In this document: in pieces, positions 11,326-26,300 of the stretch
Layout: every line of letters starts with the position of its first letter
Position numbering within the stretch: the stretch's first letter is position 1
DNA from: Branchiostoma belcheri
Lineage: Eukaryota > Chordata > Leptocardii > Amphioxiformes > Branchiostomatidae
NCBI RefSeq assembly: GCF_001625305.1
Contig: NW_017803713.1
Location: 1,543,742 to 1,607,741 of the forward strand
Length of the DNA stretch: 64,000 nucleotides
Reading direction: 5' to 3'
Notes under the pieces: model-generated
Seen by the model: the letters and a program-made list of their open reading frames with translations, nothing else
Told to the model about the DNA's origin: nothing
The model's database searches: none
Translations under genes and position numbers: made by a program

Positions 11326-14300
11326 CTGGAACAAGGGAAAAGGGTCTAGTTATTTCTTGGCTCGTCTGTTTTGCACATGGCCTCCTGGTGTACTACCTGT
11401 ACAAAAAAAAATGATCCTCAGAACTGCTAGTGATCATCCCAAGCAATTGAATAAACGAAGTACATGTATCTCAAATACTTCATATTGACATATGTACTAA
11501 GGTGGCCAACAACAGTGACCAACTTGTCATCTACAGTATACTGAGGAAAGGTTTACAACAAGGCAGGTGTGAATTACAAGTTTGTACCTACACACCTGTA
11601 CATAAACGGGTACCCTGGCAAACATAACAATCATAAACAATACTTTGCCTACCCATGACTTCTCAACAGCCAATACCTCGCAAAGTCACTTATAGTTGTT
11701 AGCTGTTTCTATCAATAACATGAGCGTGCACAGTTAAAAGCACAGTAGGCTATGTCTGTTGTTGTACCTGATCTAACAACGTGACGGACGTGGCCAGCAC
11801 CTCGCGCCACCTGCGCAGCTCCGCCTCGTGGAACTGCTGCTGCTGCTGAAGGAGCTGGATCCACTCCTCCGGACTCCTCGGGGTGGTACTGAGTACAGCA
11901 CACACAGGCATTAGTACACAGTAAGGACATTTACTGATGACATACATGTATGTTGCTGACTACAATGTGACACAATATCAGAGACATTAATTTTATATTA
12001 TAAATAATTGGGAAAGGCACTTTACACGAATTTCCTCACTCCACCCAGGTGTGAATGGGTACCTAACTTCGGTTGGGGAAAGTCGTATTGAGGTCACCTT
12101 GTGGCGCCGAATGGCAGCCGCACAGACCCTTGCGACAGTTCCACAAAAATAATTGTGGAACAAATATGTGTATCATTTGTATTATTTGAATGTTGTAATT
12201 GTTGTGATTTGTATTGATTATTATGTGATACCCTGCATCAATTCAGCCGTATAAAGGCTGCGACTGCACGGGTACTGTTTGGACAATAAAAAACATTTAT
12301 TATTATTATAATGCAGACATGGGGACTGAAGATGTCCAGGACTTGACAAAGAGGTCTCTTGCTGACTGCATACATGGAGGAGAGGACAAGGAGGTCTGGA
12401 GGAATCTACAGAATAGGGATGGGATTATGTAAGGTAAGTCTCTCCTTATTTTTTGACAGTTTCATGACACAGCAGAGTCTCTCATTCCATCTCACCTAGT
12501 GGTGTATAGTGCAGGACACAGAACTCACCTGTCCCAGCTGACATCTTTAGCAGGCCACGGCTGCAGACTGCTGGTGGCACGTTCTAACGACCAGACTCTG
12601 TACATCACCAGCAGGTTCAGCAGTAACAAGCACACCAGACTGCAGAGAAACAGGTGTTATAGTTATAGTATAAGTAAAGTCAAGATGTCTAGTGTTTGTT
12701 TAGGTGAAAACCACACTGGCTAGGTGTTAAAAATATCAAACTACACAATCATTCTATGTACACTATGGTAGCAACACACAATTTTACCATTGTCAGCTGT
12801 GCAGCATATTTGGGCAAATCTGTTTCTGCTTGACTATAGAAGGCTGCAACACATATTGCATTTAGAGCCAAAATATAGTCTTTACCACTTACATGATACA
12901 GATAGCCAGGAGACACTTGTGTGCATCCACATCTATGGGCCATGGTTGGCTGGGGCTGAGGTCCTCCCGGGTCTCTGCTGCAATGTAAACAATTACTGTT
13001 GTTTAATCAGGGTTCAATAACTGGTAGTTAATAACAATAGGAATCATCCATTCAAAAACATCAATTGGGACAAGTCAGGCAAAAGCAAAATTTTCTAAAC
13101 CTTACAGAAGTGATTTGCACTGTTTTAAACCATTGACAGACCCACATACATGTACAATGTAAATCCACAATTTTTTGTTCACACTACTAATCAAGTGCCT
13201 TGGGTTTACTGCAGTATGAGCAGATCATCCGGCCTAACTAGATAGCTTGACGACAACATAAAACGTTTACTTTAGTAACCAGTCCGAAACACAAACACAA
13301 ACATTTGGTTGTGACTCTTATCCTATTCTGACCTGATTTAGGGCAACATAGGTACAATGTATTTGCTTTTGACTATTTATGATAATCATTGTTTTGTTAC
13401 CCGGTCTGTAACTATAGTTTCCTGGACCTGTTTTAGCCTATGGATATGCTTTGGGTTTTCTATGTAGAATCTTATTCTACAAATCGTATCTCATTTCTAT
13501 TTACATGCATCTAACTTTATTCACTGTGTTACAAATAAAACCAAGATTGATTTCTAATCAGTGCTAATTAGGGTAAAATTGTCATGTTCCCATTTCTTTG
13601 CTAAAGCTAAAATCTGCACCTGCTGTCCTGCCCTGCAGGCTCCTGTAGGAATCATTCTCTCCTGTCCTGCCTGCACTTCTGTGAGGACTGTCAGTGCGGC
13701 TGAGCTTACGGACTAAGAAAACAACACATGAGTAACCTTTTCTGTCTGACTGATCTTCTGGTAAAATATTAGCAATCCTCAAGATGGAACGAAGAACTGG
13801 AAGATTCCCAAGTGCATTATTCTGTGGTCCATGATATCAAATAGCTGTTTTTGGTTCTCCTGAACAATGAATCGGTTCTGATAACACGGCCAGCACTCCA
13901 AGGAGTGGTCCAGGATCGAGTACAACGGTCTGGGAACAGTGCTTATTTACTGTAGGTCACCCTGCCCAGACTTACCTCTGGTGAGGGTTGGTGCCATGCT
14001 GGCCAGACTGGGGTTGGGTGCAGCTGCAGACTGTGGGCCTGTGATGGAGATCTCCGGTGGGCGTGGCTGGTAAGTGTAGCTGGACGCTCGTTTTCTCCGC
14101 CGTACGCTGCTGGCCAGGCCCTTGTTTTTTCTAGGTGTCGGTGGTTGGCATGCATCAGACACTTTGTCTAAATGCCGACCTGGATGGATGGGGAAAAAAA
14201 CATTTAGCTTGGCCTATTGCACCCTCTAGTTTGCACTAGAGAATAAAATATCATCAACATTTACCCCATACAACACAAGGACTTGTTTCTTACCCCACAG

Positions 14301-17300
14301 TGGGACACAACAAGTTGAGGAGGGAATGGCATGATAGAATTATATCTGCATTGTACAGGAAAGATGCTCATGTTGAAGTTTAGATCTGAATCATATTTGC
14401 AACAGAACAGAAGTGAAACTTACCTAAATGCTTAAAGTTTTCCTGAATGCCATGGCCAGCATTCTTTTCTATGATATTCTTGACCAGGCCCCAAACAGTT
14501 TTTCTGTACTTGATTTCACTGCTTACCCTGAGTTAAGGAGGAAAAAAGGATCAGTGATCTGAACTAAAAAAAAAGGATCTAAACTATCTTAATTTCAATG
14601 TCTGGAAAGTTGGAACAAAGAAATGTAATTTCTGAAATAGAATGCCTTGGAGGTCAAAATTGCAACTGTTTCAGTTTCATTGATATCTTCCATCAATGTT
14701 GCTCACCTAGCAGCATACATGTACTTCACCTTGGTTTATGATGTACAGAGAGGGCACTAACAACACCATTTTGAGTCAAGAGGTGGCAGCAATGGCAAAA
14801 CCAAACGCAGCCTTACCTGAGTCTACTTTGATAGCTAGTAACTCTGTTAAGGCAGTATCTGTTCAGGACGTAAAAGTTTTCCCCGTATGGAATCCCACCG
14901 TTGACAATCTCACAGTCCACCACGTAGAACAGCCCGGGCTTCATGTCATGAGAGATCTGCTCAGAAAATGTCACACAGTTCAAGGCTTAATGCAATTCAC
15001 AGGGATATGTGTAGACATACTGACAGCTCATGCAAAATTATTCTCAGTGCAAAAAGTCCTTCATGGCTTTGAAACATCAAAATCCCATACTTATGATAAG
15101 TAATTTACTGTGAAAATCTCCTGTCATTAGGTGTAAAACGACAACTTCAGGCTACCTGTGTTTCTGTGGAGGCAGATGTTTTTGGTCCAAAGGAAGCGTT
15201 GAGAGTGAGGGTGTAGGTCAGTTGTCTGGTTTGGTCCCCATCTTCTCTGTCCTGCCATGGTCCAATCACCATGTCTGGGGATGGACAAGGTACAGTCATT
15301 TCAACACATCCAATCAAAATGACACACGAAAAACAAGCAATACCACATAGAGTTACAATATAGTACACTAATTTTATTGGTCTGAGGACAATACATCCAC
15401 GTACATGTACATGCAAAAAGAGAAAATAGTTTGACATGTAGAGAAGTTTGAATACCAAATGTTTTTCTGGAGGCATGGAACTCCTGGAAGAAGTCGGACT
15501 CCTGACTGAAGAGCATCTCGTACAGTTTGTCCACAGGAATGTTGTAAACCTCATTGATGCACTTCCTGCCCACAAGGTCATTGTAAGGGCACACCACCTC
15601 TCCTGGGCAGGGCAGATGACAGAGATCAATGTTTGGATAACATGATTAATCATTGGGACACATCAATTTATTTTCTGCATTCTCAGACATTTCAACACAA
15701 TGACATATGCCAAGAACTAGATAAATACACACAATCTGGCTATATTTACTCCCCTTTTATGATTTACTGTTTCAAATCTGAGAACCAATTTGATAAAAAA
15801 TTGAATTGGTGTGACCTTAGCAGGCACACATCTACATACCCACACTCAAAAACTTCTAAGGTAACAACAATAATTGACCTACATCCTTCTGAAATTGTGT
15901 TCTTTAATCCCTGCCTGAAGATGAAGGCTTTCTATATCTTTACAGATCGACAGTTCCTTCAGCTCATTTTGACGGATGATGGTTTTAGTCTTAAGAAGGG
16001 TCCCCCAGGTGCAGTTGATTTTATCAGGATATACTTGTTTTAAAATGGACAAAGCTGTTTAAGACACGTAGTACTACAAGCAATGTAGTCCTTTGCCAAA
16101 AGGCAACTTAGTACAACACATTTGTCATCCTCATGAAAAATCCCCATCTTGGGGAAGTATGTATAAGTGGTACAGCCCACCCATGCATGAAATTACATTA
16201 AAGAAATACTGACACAAGAAAACTAACTTACTCATGTCAAACAAATTTAGATATTTGACCTTCAGGATGCCAAGGACGTCTTTGATGAAGGTTGACATGG
16301 AAGGTTATTTTATGAGTCATCTTTGTGTATGCGTCTCAGAGGCAATCAGACAAACTACGCACCACTAGCTAGGCTGCTGCACAATCAACACTGATTGGCT
16401 TCTACACTTCAGACAAGACACAAATCCATGAGGATCAAGAGCAGAGCTCACAGTTGAACAACACTGGCCTCAGTAATTATGACTGTGATATAACTTTACT
16501 GAGAATCAGAGAAAAGGGCCTGAAATCATTACTCATCACAGAGGTTTATACTAGTTTAAGCCAAACAATTAAGGGCAACACTGCACTTTTGGTCTTAAAT
16601 GTTGGCACAGACGTCTATAGTGTACCTACCAACATCATCATCCTCCGTCTCTGATGTATCGCTCTCCTCAGTTGATATGTAGTCGTCCTTCATGGAGTCC
16701 TGAGGGAGGGTTTCGTCGGCTACGGTGTCTGCCTGAGAAATGTCGGCCTGCTCAGAGGTGCTCTGTGGGGTGGTGGGTGAGGAACGACCGACCGGCAGAC
16801 TGGGAGGATCATCACTCTGGCAGGAGAAACCATGGACACACTCAGGTTAATAGGTGCTATGGAAAGGCACAATTTTGTATGTGGTGGAAAATGGAAGAAA
16901 AGTAAGGAAGTGAAAAGAAGGGACGAAAACTTTGGTATGGCCTACAACACTTCTTTATTGATAACTAAAATTGTTAATTTATCATAAGTGATAGAAAACC
17001 AATAATATCACAAAAGGTAGCATTCCATCAATCTGAATGCAGGAATGAACCTGAGAAGAAGTGAGGTGCAGGCTCAGATGCTGAGGCACCAGGAGGGATG
17101 ACTGAATGAGGAATGACTGTGGATGTAAGCAAATATCCTTCATCTTCTCAACAGTTATATTGTCCTATAAAACCCTGATCTAGGCAGCAATCAAAATTAG
17201 CATTCATTAAACAGTCTGCCTAATGACAAATTCTAGCAATCAAAATATCTGTATGAAAAATGACAACTTTGCTAAATCTGTGCATGCATGTTATTACATG

Positions 17301-20300
17301 TACACAGATGAACAATTGTGTCTGTGATGTATTTACAAATGTACTCTGCAATGACAAGATGACCTTTTAAATGTTGCATAAATCATTGAATTAATCCAGG
17401 GAGATTCAGAAGAGTGTTGTGTGACACAGATAGTACTGTTGTCATCACGAAACAATGTCTATAAGTCATCCTAATGACAGTTATTGGATGGAAGTGTTGT
17501 GAGCTCTGATGTTTCCATCTGGACACGACATCGTGTTCTAACCTTACATGACAAACACTGCCTGCCCGTTGACAACATAAAATGGCAGGCAAGTCACGTA
17601 CATGAAAATCAAACCCTGCGCTAGCACTAAGTGCTATTTTGTCCTCAGGCAACAATTTCCACATTAGACCCACATGCTGAAAGTGACATCATTCTGAAAT
17701 GGCTTTCTGGGAACTGATCAAAATGTAATTTTTGTTTGTGCAATGATCATAAAATCGGATAAACATCACTCTGAGCCATTCTGCATTCCCTGGATTGCTA
17801 GACCTTTTACCCAGGCTTGCAGCCAGTCTACGGAAAAATAGGAAGATGACAGATCAATGAAAACTGTTAGCATTGACCCCAATGACATACATTAAATAGA
17901 TATTTCCACAGAGACTAGGCTTTCTGCTGTAATTACAAAATGAAATACCATAATCTGTTTTGTGCACCCAGAGGACAGGTGGCCTGAAGTGAACTGGATA
18001 AATCTGGTTTATAATGTGCTAACAATACCATGTTATGGAACAGAAGTATTCTAGAACAATATCAGAACAAAAAAGAAACCCTGTTTTTTGAGTGGGAAAG
18101 ACAAAGTTTGAGGTTTCATTACTTTAAAAAAATACAATGTCATGTTTTTCACCAATATTTCCACTATCTATCAAACCACTGACTGAAGCCATTCTTGGTT
18201 ACAGGCTGATTAATAACCAAGGAAATATACAAATGAAATCAGCATGAAAATAAAATCATGAAATACAGGCGACAGTCACACATAAGTAGAACAATTATTA
18301 AGTACAACTTCAGAGATGCATTCTGACTAAAATATTAATGCATGTGAACAGAAAGGTAATGTCCTGGTGACCCAACAGTACCTCCACAACCTTGTCCATG
18401 TCCATCACTGAGAAGAGACTGCAGTGGTTCTTAAATGAAGCCAAGGAAATGTCCATTCTGAACCCAACAAGACCTTAACTCCTCAAGGCTTTAGACAAGC
18501 AGAACTTGTCATTGTCAACATTCCCACTAAAGCTGCTGGCCCTGCTCCACCTAACCAGCTGAAACGCTGACCCTGATATATCGAACAATGGCATGGGAAT
18601 TTTCCATTCATATGCAGATGACATCATATATTGTCCACTTTGCCAGGGGATCGATCCTGTCTCAACAATTAGGTACCCCCATCTCCAAACCTCTGGGGCC
18701 ACAAATCACAGCAGCACACTTTTCCTCTGAGGGACAGTAATAAACATACAGCATCTTTACCTCAGGCACACTATGTCATTAACTGATCAATAGAGGGACC
18801 CCCCTCACGATTCTTGATTCATATACTGCAGTTGAAACATATACAAGCCAAATCCAATAAACCAAATAACACTTGATGGATCTGTCAAACATCACTCATA
18901 CAAAGACAAAATAAGAAGTGTACTGTACCAAGATTTCTTGTTTCATGTAGTTGAGGAAGCTGGTGCCTTGCTCGACCTTGTCATTAACGTCAGGAGAAAT
19001 GGGGTTGGCGTATCTAGACAGCTCTGACAGGCCCATTGGGAGACCAGAACGCGGGGTCTATTATGAATATTTGAATACCCTGACCTTTATATTGTGATTG
19101 GCGGATGGCACTGCGATGAGAGTTGTCAACATGATCATCATCACGTACATGACAAGAATCTTATATCTCCCTCTAAGGCAACACAGTCACTACAAGAGAC
19201 AGGTGATGTACAACAAATGAGGGTAACAATCATGATAAAACAAGCATAAAGATAACCAACCAGGCTTAAAACAGCTCTGCAGCTCCCATATTGATGTACC
19301 GTAACTATGCAGACTCTAATCTACTCTACAAGTCTACAGCTTAGAGTGCAAACTCTACTTAATTCATTTCAGAAGACTCATGTTTGGTTTACGTTGTTAA
19401 GTCTGAGAAACAAGGAATGGTATTAATGTGGCCTTTGGGGAAAGGCGGGTGTGTACACATTGGTAACACACCAAAGTCATATTCAATCTAGAGATGATAA
19501 GACCAGAAATTCTGATGGAAAAGCAGTATAATCATCTGGGATACATCAAGGTTCTGTTATGGTATTTCTATTCTTCCTGTTCATGTTTGGAGTTCTAGGA
19601 TTAGCACAAAATGCTGGCAAAGGAGACAGACACAATGTCTCAGAAAGGTGAAGCAAAATGGCAAATAACAATACACCATAAAGGCATTGCAAAGCCACAA
19701 CATGCATTGGGTTGGAGATTACATTTTGATGAGGTTTCCCATCCATTATATGTGATAGATTAGCAGTGGTGGCAGCTGTTCCCACCAGAACTAGGACACA
19801 TATCTATTGAAAACAAGAACATGCACCAGCAGATTGGCAAAGGTGAAATGGATTGTGTGGGCAATGATACATGAGTTTTGTTTTTTTTTCACACAAGCAC
19901 ACATCCGGTCCAAAGTAAAAAATAACATTCTATTACATTAACAAATTAATGTTCATCAATTATTCATGAAGTGCTGGTAGTGCAGTATCCTTCATGCTAA
20001 TTAGTAATTTTTAGTATCTAATAAATATATTTTTTTTCAATTTGGTTGCCAGTTGAGTAGTAAATAAAATTGGGCAAAATGATAATCTACCAGTATGTAT
20101 AGTACTGTAGAAGTGTAGTCAGTACCTTAAATCAAAATTTTTTTGATATGATTTTGAACAACAGCATCAGGATTACCTTTATAATAAATAGATACAGGGA
20201 CAACTAAAACAACTAAATGTGATAAAAAGAAGAGATGCTGCAGAGTGTAACCTACAGGGATCAGCTATCCCACAGGTATCCCACTCTGTCCTGACTTCAG

Positions 20301-23300
20301 ACAGCCAAAGTACCCTTTCTGCTCTGGGGGTGTATTACAGTAGGTTCCATAAAAAACAGGCACGATACTAGCCCCAGGCAGCACATAAATAACTACAGCA
20401 TCTAACCCATTGATAGAGAAATGAGATTTTATACAAGCTCTCTGAGAGGTTTCTTCCTATACTTGGACTGTTGCATGAGTAGGGTGCTACCCAGTAACGG
20501 ACAAAGGCTGATGCAGTTTAATAACAATTATGTTGCAAAAAATAATACAGGAGACCCTAAAAAGTAATTTTTCAGTTAGGAAGAATTACTACTTGACACA
20601 CTGAATTTGTGATGATGAATTATCATCACACATATTAGATGGCTTTTCAAATAGGTCAGAAGTACACTCAAGCAGGCAGACAGACAGATGAGATGTAAAC
20701 ATACATACATGCCAATAAGCAGTGATTCACTCAATTGGGGTCTAAGACTAGTAAGAGCAACCTGGTTTGAAATATTGTAAGAGGTACTGCAATTCACATT
20801 ATCCCTGCTAGGTGGGGCAGGTGTCATAAGACTTGTGTAAATAACAAGGCATGTAATGTAGGACTGACCATAGGTGACTCCACGGAGCTGAGGCGTGAGG
20901 GCTCGCTGCTGGCAGGGCTGGGGATGGGGCTAGCTGATCTCTGTGGAGTCCTGCTCCCAGTGCTACCCTCTCCTTTCTTTGCACTCAAGTCCTCTGTTGA
21001 AGAAGATAGAGGAGTTACAAAGGCTACCTAAGGAAAATGCTCAAAGTAAAGGTGCATTGGTATGACCAAAGTAACATGTACCAGTAACACTGTTTCTGAA
21101 ATAGTTGAACGCATCAGTGGAGATAGTGTAATAAAATGAGCAACACAATTCAAACTATCATTACAGAGAACATTGACATATGTACAGTAGTGCTATCACA
21201 ATTTACCAGTATGGTTTACAAGACTTAAAGAAAATTGTCAGACATGGCAGTCACCAAACTCGAACAGTCAAAGAGAGGAAATTCTTGATCTGTGACAACC
21301 TCTATAAAATGACAGCAGAAAAAAAAAACATTTTGTTAAGTAGCCAAGATGTAACCAATATGAGATGTACAAGGCTAGTTCTGGATGTACTGTCATGCTG
21401 TATGTAGGAGAAATGAACATGGTTCCAGATCTTCAAGAGTGAAAAAAATGTCCTCTTACCTGACCATCTTCCCATTCCCTTCAACTGTGATCTTTATTTT
21501 TGCTTAATTATAAAAGGAAAATGCTATGGATACAAAAAGAGTCCTGCACCAAGATTCTGCACTGAAACAGGTGTCTCATTCCAACCTGTGACGTCATTGT
21601 CATCCTTGGCACCAGCGCCCGATTCTTCCATGATGTCATTCTCATTTTCTGCTGCAGAAGGGTAGATGTAATCCTCATCATCGCTAGTTAAGCCTAGCTC
21701 CTCCCCGTAACTCTGGTGAACATACTGCCAGAGTTCGGAGGGACTGAGTGGCTGTGTAAGAGACAGAGAGGACAGGTGAATGTGGGAAGCTCAGCTAGTT
21801 ACCTGTGCTCTTACTGTCTGTTGCTGAGTCCTCCTCCTCACTACTGAAGTCCATCTCCCCATTGGTCAGTTTGAAGTACTGCCACAGTTCGGAGGGGCTG
21901 AGTGGCTGAGGATGACCAATGGGAACACAAATAAAAACTCAAGGTTGTTGTCCACATTATTTCATTCAAGATTGTTAATCACTTTGAATTCACAGTAAAG
22001 ATTTGATTTACGAGGCAGACAGATGCCAGCAGGAGGATAGCATGAGTTATTATCATTTTATAGCATCTTACAGTGTGTTGTTATTGTGTACAAGTTTTTG
22101 ACTACACAAACTACATGTACAACTTTAAGAACTCCCTTAAAGTTTGATTGAATTTTGCTGAACATGACTGACAGACTATGCCCAGTGCCAAGCAGCAGAA
22201 CAAAGGTTGGAGAGTGAGGAAGAGGACAGGGTGCACCATTACAAAAATACAGTAGTTGTTCTATCAAGTTCCCAAATATCTTTTCACTCTCTACATGAAA
22301 TTTTCACAGATGCATCTGGATTTGTCTGTACAAGTGTCATATATGAAGAAGATTTTAAAGAACATTCTCATCCACAAACTACATGTACATGTACAGCACC
22401 TTAGACTTATATAGACAGGACCACATACCGGTACTCCTATATTGTTTAATTTATCACATTTCTAATCCTTTGAAAATATCAGAACTGAAAGTAGACATCT
22501 CAGAGATATTAACTGAATGTGAGACTACAGACTGACTGACCTTTTCCAGTAGGGCATTCTGCCAAATCCTGAAGATCATCATGTACACACTGTCTCGCTG
22601 GGTGAAGGATGTCAGGAAATGCTGAAAACCAGAAGCCTCCATGTCAGTTTCACTTTACACTATACTAGTAGTTTACTGCAGTTTGTTCCTATAGCCAGAT
22701 CAAAACTACTTGAGTGATGCATAGCCAGCTCAGCATGCTAGGAGCTTAACATTCTACTAATGACTGTATATCTTTGAATGGGATGTCTTGGGCTCTATTT
22801 ATTCCTGTATGCTCTAGGCTGCTGGTTACAGAGATGCAGTTAGAGGGGGCTGTCTACAACAGAGAGGCCACATGCATTATAATCGCTCCCCTATCACTGG
22901 TCCATCTTCAAACAAACAACTATATTTTGCATGACTTTCCTGGACCAAAAGTTTGATTTTTTACAAACAGTTATGTTATAAATACAAAATGTGAAAGTTC
23001 TTAGTTATGTATCCACAAATGGAACCATTAATTTGCTCCATGAGTAAATTTTAATATAGAGATTACCTGATACTAAATTTTTTTCATGCATGGTAAATAT
23101 TGTTCTTTGAAAGTCTAGAGGATTAAATTTTGTTTGAGTCAATTCTAAGAATTTTCATTTTAAAGTTAAGAAAAACCTTAAGTTTACAAAAATGTAATGA
23201 GACCCCTACCTTCTCATTTTCGGTGCATATCTGGATGGCGTTGGGTATGACCTTGGCAGTTTTCTCCTTGGTGATAGAGGTGATGTCCTTACATCTGATT

Positions 23301-26300
23301 GTCAGCTGTGGGGAGGGAACAACAGGCAAGGTCAGGTACCAACGCATCAGGCCTCCTTCATGGTCGTACATGTTATCACTCTCACGCTGCTCCACTTTGT
23401 TCTCTTGGTCACGTTACCGTAGTACAACTTTTGCCTACTGAACTCCTGATACACACAAAACTGTAAACAGCACAGCTTCTGACTTTGTGGTACCTTTCAA
23501 CGTGCAATGATTTTGCTTGGATACCGGTAGTATATTTACATGTATTTGCATTGTAGGGATTAGACTGAGCTACTTCACTTCTAATGATGTCAGTCAAAGG
23601 AAAGAGGAGACTGAAGGCAGACAGCTCATCTACAAAAAAATTGCCAATGGATAGTTGGCGGGTCTCTCACTGTATTAGAAGTAACTCATCCATACAAATT
23701 GCATTGGTACTGGAATTCCCAACTGACAAATTTCACCTTTAGAAAAGGGTTAGAGTTCAGGTTGTGGCAATGTTGGGGCACATACATGTACATGAGCCAT
23801 TATAGTCATACTGTTGGATCAGATTGGGAATTCAGACCTGAAATTGGAAAGAAGTCATGTGATTACAGCAATGTTAAAGAAATTGGTACTAGTACCTACC
23901 CATGCTTTACATCCAAACAGGGCCAGAGATGCACATCCAACTACAGGTAACTTAGGTCTCAGCAATGGCATTATTTTGGGAAATGAAAACATTTTTTCTC
24001 AGAGTCAAATGCCAGACAGACGCTTGGCAAAGTGAGCAGGTCCCGTCTGGACCACGTACTGTGATGTGGCCAGAAAGTTACACAAGAAAAACTGAAGTCC
24101 ATGGAATGTGCGTTAACTTAAGAGCTAACTGCCACAATGTCGTAATGTCTAGCGACAAGCAAGCCTTTTTGTCCTTAAGTCCGGTGTAGTACGTCAGAGG
24201 ACCTATCTTTTACGTGACAGTTTGGTGATACTGAGTGAGATTGAGACAGACATCAGGTGAAGGAGCCAGCTGGGACTTTGTAAGATCTGTGTGGGGATGG
24301 ACAGCAAGTTCTGTTCTTTCGACAACTTCCCACAATAAACAAATGGTTCATTAAATAACACGATCCACAAATATGACCAAACAATGAAACTCCAAAAATA
24401 GAGTGTTGTGCCTGTAACATTCATTTCACAAATAAGTAGCAATATTTGTAAAAACAGAAGATTTCACGAATTCATACCAAACAACAAAATGTTTTGGCTT
24501 CTTCAGTTGATAAGGGGATGTTGTGGCTACTCTTCAGAAACCAAATGTAAGGCACACAGTCTTTCATTCAAATGATCAGAAATTTTACAATCCTATATGT
24601 TACAACAACTTTCTTTCCTGAGATGCAATATTTTCATTTCCTGCCATGTGAGATTAAGGCTAATTGGATGAATCAAAGACTTCCTGAAATTGGCTCATCA
24701 ACCATGCAACAGAAAATCAGGAATCAAGGGATGAAAACACAGCTGTGGCAACTTGAGCTGTTTGTTGTATTTCTGTGAGCTTGCCATCAGGTAACAGGAC
24801 TACCTTCTTCACAACCCATCTCTCATCACATTAAATTGCCCATCACAAAAGTACCTGTAACCATTTGTGCTGCTTGTGGTTTACAAAACAAACCACTTAG
24901 ATTTTAATCAGGACCACTGTTAACCATATTCCTGCTGCCTAGCCTAAACCAATAGAGAATTGGTAAGAAACAACTCAATGCGACAAAGGTTAAAGGGTTA
25001 GTTACTCTATCCAAAAAATGTCTGGGAGTACAGATATGACCAACTCTGGATCCCACTTTTGTGTGTCCATTACCACAATTTCTTCTCATCTTGAATATTG
25101 CTCTTTGTACCCAGGGATGAAAACTTAAGGTATCTTCCTCACTGGCCCACTGGCCTTCCTAATGGAGGAGACACTAAAGGCCTGCCCTGTCCTGCCATTT
25201 CTAATGTTCTGTTTACAGTAGTGTATCGTGGTAACATTTCATGCCTATACTCACCAAAGTTTCCCATCTAAAGATGTTGGCATAAAAGCAGACCCAGTTT
25301 TCTGTGAGATAAAGTCTGCCATGGACAAGGATGTCCTTCTGCAGGGCACAGGAGTAGTCTAGAACAGACAGATGAGAACAATGTGTCAGTTAACTGTCCC
25401 GGCAGTGGGTTCGGACAACATCACTACATGTATACACGGTATCGAGAAGGGAAATGCAATGATAAAAACAATATTTCCACACTTTCGTGCAGGATTTGTG
25501 AAGGATATTACCTACCTACAAGTAATCTTTCTGTCTCAGGCAAATGCTTAAAAAGCTTGTGGAAATCTTCACACTTTGACTTGTACGTTGGATGCAGCAT
25601 CTACAGGGAAGGAGTACAAAACTGATAAACTATTACAGGAAGATTTGTTGTTAAGTAAAACTACCATTTAAGTAAAACTACACGTGTTACAGAGGTATTA
25701 CAGAGTAGTAGCCTAAAGGTAGTTTTTTTGTGGCCTTTTATGTTTAAGACCCTCCTAAGACAGGGACCTTAAAAGGGTGTAGAGATGCTTTTTTTTTAAT
25801 TTCTGGAGAAAATACAGTAAAATGGATGACTCTGCATACAATGTAATGGAGTTAAATCCTGTTTGTGAGCTGCTTCACCCCAAACCAGGTTCTTTGAGTC
25901 TGGTCGGTAGCGGCCGCATGTAAGAAGTCACAAGCATGCAAATGAGTACATTACATATGCATGACGCATGTTATTATTAATGGTAATACAGTAGCACCAT
26001 AGGACCATAGGTACAGACATCACATGTGGTCCATCAAATGCACAACCTCTGATGAACCTCCTTACGCATACCTGTTCATCCTAGCCTTTTCCCATTCATC
26101 CTTACGCATACCTGTTCATCCCAGCATTTTCCTATTCATCCTTACCCATACCCGTTCATCCCAGCATTTTCCCATTCATTCTTACGCATACCCGTTCATC
26201 CCAGCATTTTCCCATTCATCCTTACGCATACCTGTTCATCCCAGCATTTTCCTATTCATCCTTACCCATACCCGTTCATCCCAGCATTTTCCTATTCATC

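Noticed and set aside
25910-25917. NotI site GCGGCCGC next to the duplication edge as a sign of cloning vector
   Set aside because: No vector-like flanking sequence is visible; a single site can occur by chance.
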